The notes under the pieces: model-generated
Told to the model about the DNA's origin: nothing
Seen by the model: the letters and a program-made list of their open reading frames with translations, nothing else
Databases searched by the model: none
DNA from: Gammaproteobacteria bacterium
Lineage (GTDB): Bacteria; Pseudomonadota; Gammaproteobacteria; Steroidobacterales; Steroidobacteraceae
Assembly (NCBI GenBank): GCA_028293745.1
Contig: JAQGOF010000150.1
Location: 1-32,519 of the forward strand
Direction: 5' to 3'
DNA length: 32,519 bases
Translations under genes and position numbers: made by a program
Part shown: in pieces, positions 7,371-15,937 of the stretch
How positions within the stretch are numbered: the stretch's first letter is position 1
How the letters are laid out: each line of letters begins with the position of its first letter

Positions 7371-8197
7371 AACGCACGCCGGCCGTTGGAAAACACTGAG
7401 CGTAGGTCGACACTTTTCCCGCTTTGCTCTTCGAGCCTCAAATCGGCGAGGACCTGGTCGAGGTGCTGGGCCATGAGGCCAGGAGCACGGGGCTCCCGCC
7501 GCTCGAGCGCCAAGGCGAGCTCGCGATGCTCATCTGGTGGACAGCAGGGTGCACCGGGCTTCTGGTACACCGCGATGATCAGCGACGAGCGCGAGACCAG
7601 GTCGCGCAGCATGTCCATCAGGATCTGGTTGCCGGCAATCTCTGCAATGATCAGGTGAAACTCCCCGGAGAGCTTGAGTGAGGCGCGACGATCGCTTTGA
7701 CGCCACACCGCCTGCTCACGAGCAACGTGGTCGTGGATCCGCTTACAGTCCGCCCGGCTCGCGGACTCGATGAAGCCCGCGACGGTTCCAGCTTCCAACA
7801 CGCGCCGAGCGGCGAATACCTCGCGAGCCTCGCGGATCGACGGTTTGGAGACCATGGCCCCGCGATTGGGCATCAGCGTTACCACCCGCTCATGGGCCAG
7901 GCGTTGTAGCACCTGGCGCAACCGCGTCCGCCCGAGACCGAAGATCTCACACAGACGCTCCTCGACGAGGCGTGTCTCCGGCGGCAAACTGTTGTCGATG
8001 ATCGCTGACCAGATCTGCTCGTAGACATCGTCCACGTTGGCACCGTTTGCCCCGTTGCGGCGCAATCTCAGGGACTTGGATATCGCACCCGCATCCGTTG
8101 GGGATACCGACACCGTGCGCGGTGTCCTGCCCTTGGCGGGCCCGGGCCCAGGCGAGCGGTATGCGCGCTTTCCGCGGGTGGGGGCGCCTGTAGTCAC
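7367..8197 (-). CDS. GntR-family regulator, FadR/FCD subgroup, of the purine operon
   Basis: This 276-residue DNA-binding protein has a winged helix-turn-helix at about 55-118 (DVYEQIWSAIIDNSLPPETR, LCEIFGLGRTRLRQVLQRLA, PNRGAMVSKPS). An FCD ligand domain follows at about 125-255, with the His-bearing helices GEFHLIIAEIAGN, DEHRELALAL and MAQHLDQVL that typically bind metal and ligand. The first 50 residues are a basic, low-complexity extension. The GTG start overlaps the guaD stop (GTGA) and the TGA overlaps the puuE ATG, so it is made as part of the operon. The likely target is the TTGT-CC-ACAA palindrome before uraH. Ligand and repressor/activator sign are unknown; a purine or ureide intermediate is the natural guess. 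Confidence 0.88.
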   Translation of the reverse strand: MTTGAPTRGKRAYRSPGPGPAKGRTPRTVSVSPTDAGAISKSLRLRRNGANGANVDDVYEQIWSAIIDNSLPPETRLVEERLCEIFGLGRTRLRQVLQRLAHERVVTLMPNRGAMVSKPSIREAREVFAARRVLEAGTVAGFIESASRADCKRIHDHVAREQAVWRQSDRRASLKLSGEFHLIIAEIAGNQILMDMLRDLVSRSSLIIAVYQKPGAPCCPPDEHRELALALERREPRAPGLMAQHLDQVLADLRLEEQSGKSVDLRSVFSNGRRAL

Positions 8198-9516
8198 GCG
8201 ACGCTGACCTCGCGGCCGAGAACATAGGTACGAGAGACAACCCGATCATCGCCCAAAGTCATTAGCACCAACAGCTTCTCGGCCAACGTGCGCGACTGTG
8301 CTGTGCGCCGCGCGATCAGCGGTGTAGCACGTAGGTTGAGGACTATGAAGTCCGCCTCCGCGCCGACCGCGAATCGGCCGACCTGGCCATCGAGGCCCAG
8401 AGCGCGAGCACCGCCCAAGGTGGCGAGATAGAACGCACGCAGAGGCGAGAGGTGTTGACGCGAGAGTTGTGAAACTTTGTAAGCATCGCCGAGTGTGCGC
8501 AGCATGCTGAAGCTGTTGCCCCCGCCGACATCGGTTGCTATTGAGAACTGCATCCCAGCGGCATCGGCGGCAGCTATGTCAAATAGCCCGCTGCCGAGAT
8601 AGAGGTTGGAACAGGAGCAGAAAGCGGCAGACGCCCCGGATTCCGCCATCCGGGCGCGGTCGGCCTGATCCAGATGAATGCAGTGGGCATAAATCGCGCG
8701 CTCGCGGAGCAATCCATAACTGTCGTACACGTCCAGATAGCTGCGCGCCTGCGGAAACAGTTGCCTCACCCAGGCAATTTCTTCGAGGTTTTCCGCCACG
8801 TGGGTTTGAATGAGAGCGTCTGGAAACTCCTTCGCGAGTTGCCCGGCACTCTCCAGTTGCGCCTCGGATGAAGTAATTGCGGAGCGAGGCGTGATCGCGT
8901 ACGACAGCCGCTCGTGTCCGTGCCACTTGTTGAGCAACTCGCGTGAGTCCTGCTCGCCACTGGGCACGGAGTCACGCAGATACTCGGGGGAGTTGCGATC
9001 CATCAGGATCTTGCCAGCAACCATGCGCATGCGCCGTGCGGCCGCCGATTGAAAGAAGGCATCCACGGAGGCGCGGTGAACGGTGCAGAACACCATCGCC
9101 GTCGTTGTGCCGTTGCGTACGAGCTCGTCGAGGAAGACCTCAGCGACCTCCCGCGCGTACACAGGGTCAGAGAACCGCCGCTCCGCGGGAAAGGTATAAT
9201 CCTGCAACCAATCGAGCAGCTGGCGGCCTCCCGAGCCGATGACGTCGGTCTGCGGGTAGTGGATGTGAGTATCGACGAAACCGGGCATGAGGATGCTGTC
9301 GCCGTGACCGACGACCTCCAAATCTGCGGGCAGATTCGGGAGCAGTTCGTGTGCCGGACCAACCGCCGCGATGCGTCCGTCACGCGTGACCAACAATCCA
9401 TCCTCGAGAAACTCGAAGCTGCCGGGGGCGTCATGCGCGCCCGGATCGGAGCGGAAGTGCAGAATGGCACCTCGATGCGCGCACGGTTGTGCGGTGTGGT
9501 CAGTGCGGAGCGCCAC
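8194..9516 (-). CDS. guaD: Guanine deaminase
   Basis: This 440-residue amidohydrolase-superfamily enzyme converts guanine to xanthine and ammonia. It shows PGFVDTHIHYPQTDVIGS (metal His 84 and 86), the guanine-deaminase WLQDYTFPAERRF segment, TTTAMVFCTVH, a THVAENLEEI stretch with the next metal His, AHCIHL, SNLYLGSGLF, and TDVGGGNSFSML with the metal Asp. The usual 'CPTSNL' is CSCSNL here, a small variation. The GTG at 9516 lies within the end of puuD (17-base overlap), the only junction from xdhA onward that is not a 4-base overlap. Its product feeds XdhAB. Confidence 0.93.
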   Translation of the reverse strand: MALRTDHTAQPCAHRGAILHFRSDPGAHDAPGSFEFLEDGLLVTRDGRIAAVGPAHELLPNLPADLEVVGHGDSILMPGFVDTHIHYPQTDVIGSGGRQLLDWLQDYTFPAERRFSDPVYAREVAEVFLDELVRNGTTTAMVFCTVHRASVDAFFQSAAARRMRMVAGKILMDRNSPEYLRDSVPSGEQDSRELLNKWHGHERLSYAITPRSAITSSEAQLESAGQLAKEFPDALIQTHVAENLEEIAWVRQLFPQARSYLDVYDSYGLLRERAIYAHCIHLDQADRARMAESGASAAFCSCSNLYLGSGLFDIAAADAAGMQFSIATDVGGGNSFSMLRTLGDAYKVSQLSRQHLSPLRAFYLATLGGARALGLDGQVGRFAVGAEADFIVLNLRATPLIARRTAQSRTLAEKLLVLMTLGDDRVVSRTYVLGREVSVA

Positions 9517-10708
9517 GGTCGATCCAAGTTAGCATTTCGTTTCGCTCTTCTTCGGTGATGCCGGTAATGTTGCCCAAGGGCATGGCGCGCGTGGCGATCT
9601 GCTGGCGCATCTGTTCGGTGTGCGCCAGGATGCGTTCGGCCGTATCGAGCAGCAGGCCGTTGGGAGCGGCAGTGAATCCCGCTTGGGTGGGACTGGCCGA
9701 GTGGCAGCTCGTGCAGCGTTGGGCCACGATGGCCTGAATACGCGCGAAGCTCCCGTTGGATGGGGATGCGGCGGTGGTCCCGGGGGGTTGCGGCATTAGT
9801 GCGACCGCAACGCCAGCGAGTGTCAGCAACCCCAGAGCGGCAGGTAGCGGCGACGTCCGGCCGTTACGGTCCTGCGCTTTGTGACGCGCGACGAAATAAA
9901 GCCGAAGCGAGACGCCGGCGACGCATATCGCGATCAACACCAGCCAGTTCTCGCGCGCTCCGTAGGTCATCGCATAGTGATGACTGATCATCACGAACAG
10001 CACGGGCAGGGTGAAATAGGTGTTGTGCGTAGAGCGCAGCTTACCTGCGATTCCGTGCTTGGGATCGGGCTGGCGCCCCTCCTGTTTGGCGCGCACGAGC
10101 TCGCGCTGACCAGGAATGATGACGAAGAAGACGTTCGCCACCATGATCGTGCCGAGCATTGCGCCGAACTCCATGTAGGCCCCACGTCCACTGAACAGGT
10201 GGCACAGCCCCCAGGCGGCTGCGGATAGCAGCACCGTGAGCACAGCTGAGAGAGCCAGCCCACTGCGACCCAGCGGCGAGCGGCACAAACCGTCGTAAAC
10301 CAACCAACCGCCGACGAGAAACGCGACGCCAATGCCAATAGCAGTGGGCTTTGACAGGGCCGCCACTGTTGGATCGATCAGATACACCTCCGCCCGGCCG
10401 TAGTAGAGGAGGCACAGCAGAAAGAACCCGGAGAGAAAGGTGGTATAGGCTTCCCAGTAGAACCAGTGAAGCACGGGCGGCAGAGTTTCGGGCGCGACAC
10501 GGTACTTGTGCGAGTTGTAGAAACCGCCACCATGCACGGACCACAACTCCCCAGCCACGCCACGCCGGACCAGCGCCGGATCGGTGGGCACCAGCAGGTG
10601 ATTGTCGAGCCAGATGAAATAGAAGGATGAGCCTATCCAGGCGATCCCTGCCACCAGGTGCAGCCATCGGCCGAGAAGGCTCAGCCATTCCAGGAAGTAG
10701 GCGCTCAT
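9500..10708 (-). CDS. puuD: Membrane urate hydroxylase PuuD with C-terminal cytochrome c domain
   Basis: This 402-residue inner-membrane protein belongs to the PuuD family, which oxidises urate to 5-hydroxyisourate and passes electrons to the respiratory chain instead of making hydrogen peroxide. Residues 1-305 contain about eight hydrophobic segments with the family's WLHLVAGIAWIGSSFYFIW, the conserved LWSVHGGGFYNSHKY (55-69) and LRSTHNTYFTLPVLFVMISHH. Residues about 318-402 form a c-type cytochrome with one CTSCH haem motif (332-336) and a likely Met ligand in RAMPLGN (374-380). The start overlaps the xdhC stop by 4 bases. It replaces the soluble uricase in this pathway. Confidence 0.93.
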   Translation of the reverse strand: MSAYFLEWLSLLGRWLHLVAGIAWIGSSFYFIWLDNHLLVPTDPALVRRGVAGELWSVHGGGFYNSHKYRVAPETLPPVLHWFYWEAYTTFLSGFFLLCLLYYGRAEVYLIDPTVAALSKPTAIGIGVAFLVGGWLVYDGLCRSPLGRSGLALSAVLTVLLSAAAWGLCHLFSGRGAYMEFGAMLGTIMVANVFFVIIPGQRELVRAKQEGRQPDPKHGIAGKLRSTHNTYFTLPVLFVMISHHYAMTYGARENWLVLIAICVAGVSLRLYFVARHKAQDRNGRTSPLPAALGLLTLAGVAVALMPQPPGTTAASPSNGSFARIQAIVAQRCTSCHSASPTQAGFTAAPNGLLLDTAERILAHTEQMRQQIATRAMPLGNITGITEEERNEMLTWIDRGAPH

Positions 10709-11925
10709 GGGTCAGTTGGCCTGCCGGCTGCCGAGCAGGCGGCACAGTCCGGCGCCGTGCATGCGCCGGCAACGACATCGGGCGTTGTGCCGGCCGCGGT
10801 GGTCCCGCGCGAACCGACCGCCGCCCCTGGCCCACGCGCATCCGCCGCCGCCCCGAGCCCACGCGCATCCACCGAGGGCGACACATTCAAGGCGCGCCCC
10901 TGTGCCGTGCACTCCAATCCTTGCAGCAGCTGCGCCGCCACGGCCACAGCGATGGCGGCCGGCCACTTGTTGTTGACTCCCTCAACCCCGATGGGCGAGA
11001 CGAGCCGCGCAATCGTCTCAGCCGCGATGCCGTCCCGCGCCAATCGCGACCGGAATCGCGCGCCCTTGCTCTTGGAGCCTATCAGCCCGAGCCACGCAAA
11101 GTCGTTGCGCTCCAGAACCTTCCGACACAACGCGTAATCCAGGGCATGGTCGTGGGTCATCACGAGAAACCGTGCGCCAGGCGGTGCCGAGTTGACGGTG
11201 TTAGTTGGCGTCTGGACACACAGCGGATCGACATTGTCGGGCAAGGGGGTCGGCAAGAGTTCTGCTCTTGAGTCGATCCAAGTTACATCGAATGGCAGCT
11301 CGGCCATGAGGCGGATCAACGCTTGCGCCACGTGGCCTGCACCGTACAACCACAACGTCGCGCGGTCCCCCTCGATGGGCTCCAGCAGGGACGCATCCTC
11401 ATCGCTGGTTGCCGAGAATTGCAAGCGTGGGCGAACGCCTCCATGCTGCACCAGTCTGCGGACCACACCCTGACCAGAAACCTCGGTCGCAATCGCGGCG
11501 ACTGAGTCACGCGAGCCCGCGTGCGCCGCCCGCCGTAGAAAAGGCAGGTCGGCAGGCGTGAACCGTTCCAGCCACAAATGCACCACGCCGCCGCAGCATT
11601 GCGCCAATTCCCGACCCAACACGAGGCGGCGAAGTTGCACTGAGCGGGTCCCAAACGCGAGAAGCGACTGAGCAGCATGCATCGCTTGCCACTCCAGGTT
11701 GCCGCCGCCAATCGTTCCGTACGTTTCGCCTTGGGAAACCAGCATGCAGGCACCGGGCTCACGCGGAGCGGAACCCCGCACCTCGGCGATCAGCACGCGG
11801 ATGACAACCGGCTCGCCCGCCTCGAGCAGACGACATACTGCGCGAGGCCAGGTGTCACCCAGAGCACGAAGCCAGCGGCCCTGTGCTTCGGCACGCGCGT
11901 CGTCGCTTGCGGTGCGCACTGTCAT
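10705..11925 (-). CDS. xdhC: Xanthine dehydrogenase maturation factor XdhC
   Basis: This 406-residue protein of the XdhC/CoxI family binds molybdenum cofactor, promotes its sulfuration and delivers it to XdhB. Features in order: an N-terminal XdhC domain with EVRGSAPREPGACMLV, ETYGTIGGGNLEW and LAQCCGGVVHLWLE; a Rossmann domain with LWLYGAGHVAQALIRL; MTHDHALDYALC; and WLGLIGSKSKGARFRSRL. The last 65 residues or so are an unusual Ala/Gly-rich tail ending in a cysteine cluster (ACTAPDCAAC). The ATG at 11925 overlaps the xdhB stop as ATGA, which decides it; the frame stays open much further upstream inside xdhB. Confidence 0.93.
   Translation of the reverse strand: MTVRTASDDARAEAQGRWLRALGDTWPRAVCRLLEAGEPVVIRVLIAEVRGSAPREPGACMLVSQGETYGTIGGGNLEWQAMHAAQSLLAFGTRSVQLRRLVLGRELAQCCGGVVHLWLERFTPADLPFLRRAAHAGSRDSVAAIATEVSGQGVVRRLVQHGGVRPRLQFSATSDEDASLLEPIEGDRATLWLYGAGHVAQALIRLMAELPFDVTWIDSRAELLPTPLPDNVDPLCVQTPTNTVNSAPPGARFLVMTHDHALDYALCRKVLERNDFAWLGLIGSKSKGARFRSRLARDGIAAETIARLVSPIGVEGVNNKWPAAIAVAVAAQLLQGLECTAQGRALNVSPSVDARGLGAAADARGPGAAVGSRGTTAAGTTPDVVAGACTAPDCAACSAAGRPTDP
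10831..10870. repeat. Direct repeat in the xdhC 3' end
   Basis: CCCACGCGCATCC occurs at 10831-10843 and again at 10858-10870, a 27-base period that equals nine codons. It encodes the tandem DARGLGAAA / DARGPGAAV segment of the XdhC tail. The repeat keeps frame, so the tail probably grew by slippage or unequal exchange rather than by carrying an old domain. Confidence 0.7.
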
Positions 11926-14345
11926 GCGTGCCTCCGACTCACACTGTCGATAGCGCGGAGTACCGCCTCTGGTGTTGCCGGGGCAGAGAGCTGAGGCAAT
12001 TCCCCGGTTGCCCCGCACGCAGCGCACGCGTCGCGAATCGCATGGAATACCGAGATCGCGAGCATCAACGGAGGCTCTCCCACCGCCTTGGACCGATGGA
12101 TCGTGTCCTCTCGATTCGGTGAGCGCTCGAGTATCGTGACGGTCGAATGGGCAGGCCAGTCGCGCGCGGTTGGAATTTTGTACGTCGAGGGCGCGTGCGT
12201 CTGGAGCGCCCCGTGGGCATCCCACCATAGCTCCTCGGAAGTCAGCCAGCCGACACCCTGGAGGAAGCCACCCTCAATCTGTCCCAGATCGATCGCAGGG
12301 TTCAAGGACGCGCCAGCATCGTGCAGAATGTCGACTCGCAGCAGCCGCGTCTCTCCGGTCAGCGTGTCGACCGCAACCTCCGCAACCGCTGCTCCATACG
12401 CAAAATAGAAGAACGGGTGGCCGATCAGGGTCGCGCGATCCCAGTGAATCCGCGGCGTCCGGTAGTAACCCGTTGCGGATAGAGAGATGCGCGCCGTGTA
12501 GGCGTCTCGGACAAAGTCGCCAAAGCTGATAATCCGTGCACCGATGTGAACCTGCCCGTGCTCGAAACGCACACGACTGGCATCGATCGCATGGGCTTCA
12601 CACGCGTAGTCAACGAGACGTCGTCGAATGGTGCGGGCTGCCGCCTGCGCAGCCATCCCGTTGAGGTCGGAACCCGAAGAAGCAGCGGTGGCTGAGGTAT
12701 TGGGCACTTTGCTGGTGTCGGTCGTCGTTGCGCGAATAGCCGATAGCGGCACGCCGAGTTCCGCTGCCACAACCTGTGCCACTTTGATGTGGAGTCCCTG
12801 GCCCATCTCCGTGCCGCCGTGATTCAGCAACACGGTTCCGTCAGTGTAGACCTGCAGCAGCGCCCCGGCCTGGTTGAAGTGAGTTGCAGTGAACGAGATA
12901 CCGAACTTCACGGGAGTCAGTGCGAGTCCGCGCTTGACGACGGGGTTGCGGGAATTGCACTCCGCGATGACTTTCCGGCGCTCGCGATACGCGCTCTCGG
13001 CCTCGAGCCGATCTACGATCTCATGGATGATGTTGTCTTCGATCGTCTGCCCGTAGTGCGTTACGTTTGCATGCGCTACGCCGTAGAAGTTCGCGCGCCG
13101 CACATCCAGGGGATCGAGATTCAACGTGCGTGCGATGTCATCGAGAATGCGCTCGATGACCATCATGCCCTGGGGCCCGCCAAAGCCACGAAAGGCTGTG
13201 TTGGATACCGTGTGCGTCTTGCAGCGATGCGAAATGATCTCTACATGCTCCAGAAAGTAAGCATTGTCGAGATGGGAGACCGCCCGGTCGTTCACGGGAC
13301 CGGACAGATCCGCAGAGTAACCGCACCGTGATGCCAGCATGATAGTCAGTGCCTGGATGCGTCCTTGGGCATCGAAGCCGACGTCGTAATCGGCCAGAAA
13401 TTCATGACGCTTGCCGGTCATGATCATGTCGACGTCCCGATCCAGACGCAGTTTGACCGGACGCTGCGTCTTGGCCGCAAGGACCGCCGCTGAGGCAGCG
13501 ATGAGTGCGGGCTGGCTCTCCTTGCCTCCAAATCCACCACCCATGCGCCGACATTGGACGGTGACGCTGTGCGCGCGAATGCCTAAAGCGTGCGCCACGA
13601 TGTGCTGTACTTCCGTCGGATGTTGAGTCGAGCTGTGGACCAGCATCGCCCCATCTTCCTGCGGAATCGCTATGGCTATTTGGCCTTCGAGATAGAAGTG
13701 GTCCTGGCCGCCCATGAGGACGGTTCCCTGCAGACGAAGAGGGGACCTGGCAAGCACCGTCCCCGGCGTACCGCGCACTAGCCGGCGGCTGGGAAGGACA
13801 TAGCTCTCCGCTGCTAGGGCGGCGCGAATGTCGAGGATCGCGGGAAGCTCGTCGTACGAAACGCGCGCTCGACGCGCCGCCTTGCGTGCCGCTGTATAGG
13901 AACTCGCGGCGACCGCAAACATAGGCTGACCCGCGTACTGCACCAGGCCATCCGCAAAGATCGGATCATCGTGCACGGCTCCGCCGTAGTTATTCTCGCC
14001 GGGGATATCGGCGGGCAGCGCAACGGCGATGACTGCCGGATCCGCCATCACGGGCGCAAGGTCAAGCTCCCGAATTCGTCCGTGCGATATGCTGCTGATG
14101 CCAAACGCAGCATGCAGAGTGGCCGCCGGCAGAGCGATGTCGTCGCAGTAGAGCGCCTTGCCGGTGACATGCAGGTGCGCACTGTCGTGCGGGTGAGGTT
14201 CGCCGATCACACTGGCGCTGGCTTCGTGGCGGTGAGGCTCGCCGCCGCTGACGCGGGCACTGGCCTCGTGGCGATGAGGCTCGCCGCCGGCACTGGCACC
14301 CGCTCCGGGCTGATGCTGCTCGCCGCTGACACGCGCGCTCGTCAT
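11922..14345 (-). CDS. xdhB: Xanthine dehydrogenase, molybdenum-binding subunit XdhB
   Basis: This 807-residue large subunit of bacterial xanthine dehydrogenase hydroxylates hypoxanthine and xanthine to urate at the Mo cofactor. Motifs include HVTGKALYCDDIALP near residue 58, GGQDHFYLEGQ, HSSTQHPTEVQHIVAHALG, MGGGFGGKESQ, TAFRGFGGPQG (the substrate-side Arg segment), GTEMGQGLHIKVAQV, SGSDLNGMAAQ, and KAVGEPPLML with the catalytic Glu. The first 57 residues are not typical: they carry a His-rich tandem repeat. It overlaps xdhA by 4 bases upstream and xdhC by 4 bases downstream. It works as a heterotetramer or larger with XdhA in the cytoplasm. Confidence 0.95.
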   Translation of the reverse strand: MTSARVSGEQHQPGAGASAGGEPHRHEASARVSGGEPHRHEASASVIGEPHPHDSAHLHVTGKALYCDDIALPAATLHAAFGISSISHGRIRELDLAPVMADPAVIAVALPADIPGENNYGGAVHDDPIFADGLVQYAGQPMFAVAASSYTAARKAARRARVSYDELPAILDIRAALAAESYVLPSRRLVRGTPGTVLARSPLRLQGTVLMGGQDHFYLEGQIAIAIPQEDGAMLVHSSTQHPTEVQHIVAHALGIRAHSVTVQCRRMGGGFGGKESQPALIAASAAVLAAKTQRPVKLRLDRDVDMIMTGKRHEFLADYDVGFDAQGRIQALTIMLASRCGYSADLSGPVNDRAVSHLDNAYFLEHVEIISHRCKTHTVSNTAFRGFGGPQGMMVIERILDDIARTLNLDPLDVRRANFYGVAHANVTHYGQTIEDNIIHEIVDRLEAESAYRERRKVIAECNSRNPVVKRGLALTPVKFGISFTATHFNQAGALLQVYTDGTVLLNHGGTEMGQGLHIKVAQVVAAELGVPLSAIRATTTDTSKVPNTSATAASSGSDLNGMAAQAAARTIRRRLVDYACEAHAIDASRVRFEHGQVHIGARIISFGDFVRDAYTARISLSATGYYRTPRIHWDRATLIGHPFFYFAYGAAVAEVAVDTLTGETRLLRVDILHDAGASLNPAIDLGQIEGGFLQGVGWLTSEELWWDAHGALQTHAPSTYKIPTARDWPAHSTVTILERSPNREDTIHRSKAVGEPPLMLAISVFHAIRDACAACGATGELPQLSAPATPEAVLRAIDSVSRRHA
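14184..14339. repeat. Tandem His-rich repeat encoding the XdhB N-terminus
   Basis: Within codons 3-54 of xdhB the peptide EPHRHE occurs at residues 22-27 and 36-41, followed by EPHPHD at 49-54. Each is linked by SARVSG/SASVIG-like spacers. The DNA shows matching imperfect repeats of roughly 36-42 bases. The last unit (PHDSAHLHV) looks like the native N-terminus of the family, so the others appear to be duplications of it. Confidence 0.7.
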
Positions 14346-15862
14346 GTGAATTCCACATGTGCTGACGGATCAGTCACCCGCAGCGTGGGTGGATTGCCAG
14401 ACTGTTGCATGTAAAAACGCCGCAACAGGTTGCCCGCCGTTTTCAGGCGGTACGCCTGGCTCGCACGCGAGTCGGTCAGCGGAGTGAAATCGGCGGGGAG
14501 GGCAGCGATTGCCGAATCGATCGACGCCTGCGACCACGGCTGTCCGACAAGCGCCTTCTCCGCATTCGCAGCGCGGGCAGGGATAGCTGCCATGCCGCCG
14601 TATGCGAGTCGAGCTTCCACGACGCGTCCTGCGGACACCTCCAATGCAAACGCCGCGCAAACCGCAGAGATGTCCTGATCGATGCGCTTTGCCAGTTTGT
14701 AGCTGGCGAACAAGCGTCCGGACTTTGGTGGAGGGACGACAACGCTCACCAGGAATTCGCCGGGTCGCAGGCTCTTCTTCTGGTAACCCAGATACAGGTG
14801 TTCGAGCGGAATGCGACGATAGAGTGTCCCCTGTCGCATCTCGACGTCCGCGCCCAATGCAATGAGGGCGGGCATTGAATCGCCAATGGGTGAGCCGTTG
14901 GCGATATTTCCGCAGAGAGTGCCGGAATTGCAGACCGGCGGGGATGCAAATCGCCCCGCCTGTTCCGAGAGCGCCGGATGTTGCGCTACCAAGGCAGACC
15001 AGCCTGCGCTCAACGACACACCCGCACCAATGCGCAACCCGGCGTCGGTATTGCGGATTTCCTGCAGCTCCGCGATAGCGCCAAGATAGATAATCGGTGG
15101 CAAGTCACGCAGGTGTTTGGTCGTCCACAGACCGATGTCAGTTCCCCCTGCCAGGAGAAGGGAGTCCGGTGCTGCCTCCAGCGCGGAGGCCAGCTCGTCC
15201 AGCGTGAGCGGTGCATGAAAGCCGGCAAAACGCAAAGCCGCATCCGGTGCCTTCCGCTGGAGGGCCCGAAGTTGACTTACACGGCCCGCGGATTGCGCCT
15301 CATCGCGGCTCCATCTCTTGGGCTCTGGATACTCCGACATGCGGCGCCCGGCGTCGATGATCGGCCGGTAGCCCGTGCAGCGACATAGATTACCGGAAAG
15401 GGCGGTGAGCACTTCTTCGCGCTCGGGCGGCGACCCCTGCGACCCCTGCTCCGGCCGAAGATACAGAGCGAACAGGGACATCACGAACCCTGGAGTGCAA
15501 AAGCCGCATTGCGAGCCATGACACTCGACCATTGCCCGCTGCACGGGATGCAGCTCGCCGTCCGTGCCCTGAAGGCTTTCGACCGTGACCAACTCCTTGC
15601 CGTCGATGGTCGGCAGGAAGCGGATACAGGAATTGATCGCGCGGTAGTCAATGGTCCGGCCGTCTGCAGCCAGCTCGCCCAGAACGACCGTGCATGCCCC
15701 ACAGTCGCCTTCGGCACATCCTTCTTTCGTCCCCGTTCGACCCGCCACGTTGCGCAGGTATTCGAGCACAGTCGTCGAAGGAGGCAGACCTGAGACGGTC
15801 ACGACCTCGCCGTCGAGTACGAACTGCACGGCTTGCGAGTTAGTTGTAGAGGATGCACTCAT
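14342..15862 (-). CDS. xdhA: Xanthine dehydrogenase, iron-sulfur/FAD subunit XdhA
   Basis: This 506-residue small subunit carries electrons from XdhB to NAD. Residues 12-95 form a plant-type 2Fe-2S ferredoxin domain (Cys 49, 54, 57 and 79 in GCAEGDCGACTVV and NSCIRF). Residues 105-175 form the second 2Fe-2S domain (GSQCGFCTPGF and LCRCTGYRPI). Residues about 210-390 are the FAD-binding domain with LLAGGTDIGLW and CNSGTLCGNIANGSPIGD. A CO-dehydrogenase flavoprotein C-terminal domain ends near 490. The ATG at 15862 has no obvious Shine-Dalgarno and lies 75 bases after uraH, behind two stem-loops. It overlaps xdhB by 4 bases. Confidence 0.95.
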   Translation of the reverse strand: MSASSTTNSQAVQFVLDGEVVTVSGLPPSTTVLEYLRNVAGRTGTKEGCAEGDCGACTVVLGELAADGRTIDYRAINSCIRFLPTIDGKELVTVESLQGTDGELHPVQRAMVECHGSQCGFCTPGFVMSLFALYLRPEQGSQGSPPEREEVLTALSGNLCRCTGYRPIIDAGRRMSEYPEPKRWSRDEAQSAGRVSQLRALQRKAPDAALRFAGFHAPLTLDELASALEAAPDSLLLAGGTDIGLWTTKHLRDLPPIIYLGAIAELQEIRNTDAGLRIGAGVSLSAGWSALVAQHPALSEQAGRFASPPVCNSGTLCGNIANGSPIGDSMPALIALGADVEMRQGTLYRRIPLEHLYLGYQKKSLRPGEFLVSVVVPPPKSGRLFASYKLAKRIDQDISAVCAAFALEVSAGRVVEARLAYGGMAAIPARAANAEKALVGQPWSQASIDSAIAALPADFTPLTDSRASQAYRLKTAGNLLRRFYMQQSGNPPTLRVTDPSAHVEFT

Positions 15863-15876
15863 ACGATCGGATCAGT

Positions 15877-15925
15877 GGGCAGCGAGCTGCCCTGTACGGC
15901 AGCGAGCGCCCCGAGCTTCGCTGCC
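15877..15925 (-). promoter_or_regulatory. Paired stem-loops between uraH and xdhA
   Basis: Two inverted repeats sit between the uraH stop and the xdhA start. One has GGGCAG/CTGCCC arms (15877-15892, 4-base loop). The other has perfect 8-base GGCAGCGA/TCGCTGCC arms (15898-15905 with 15918-15925, 12-base loop). The 10-mer GGCAGCGAGC is present at both 15878-15887 and 15898-15907, so the 15918-15925 arm could pair with either copy. The structures are therefore mutually exclusive. They may be an attenuator, an RNA processing site or a 3'-end stabiliser for uraH. No T-run follows. Confidence 0.5.
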
Positions 15926-15937
15926 ACGCGGTGGATA

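Noticed and set aside
11926..12228. Upstream extension of xdhC by about 100 codons
   Set aside because: It lies within xdhB, is not XdhC-like, and the ATGA overlap at 11922-11925 gives a better start.
14184..14339. CRISPR-like array
   Set aside because: The repeats are short, imperfect and in coding frame for XdhB; there are no spacers or cas genes.
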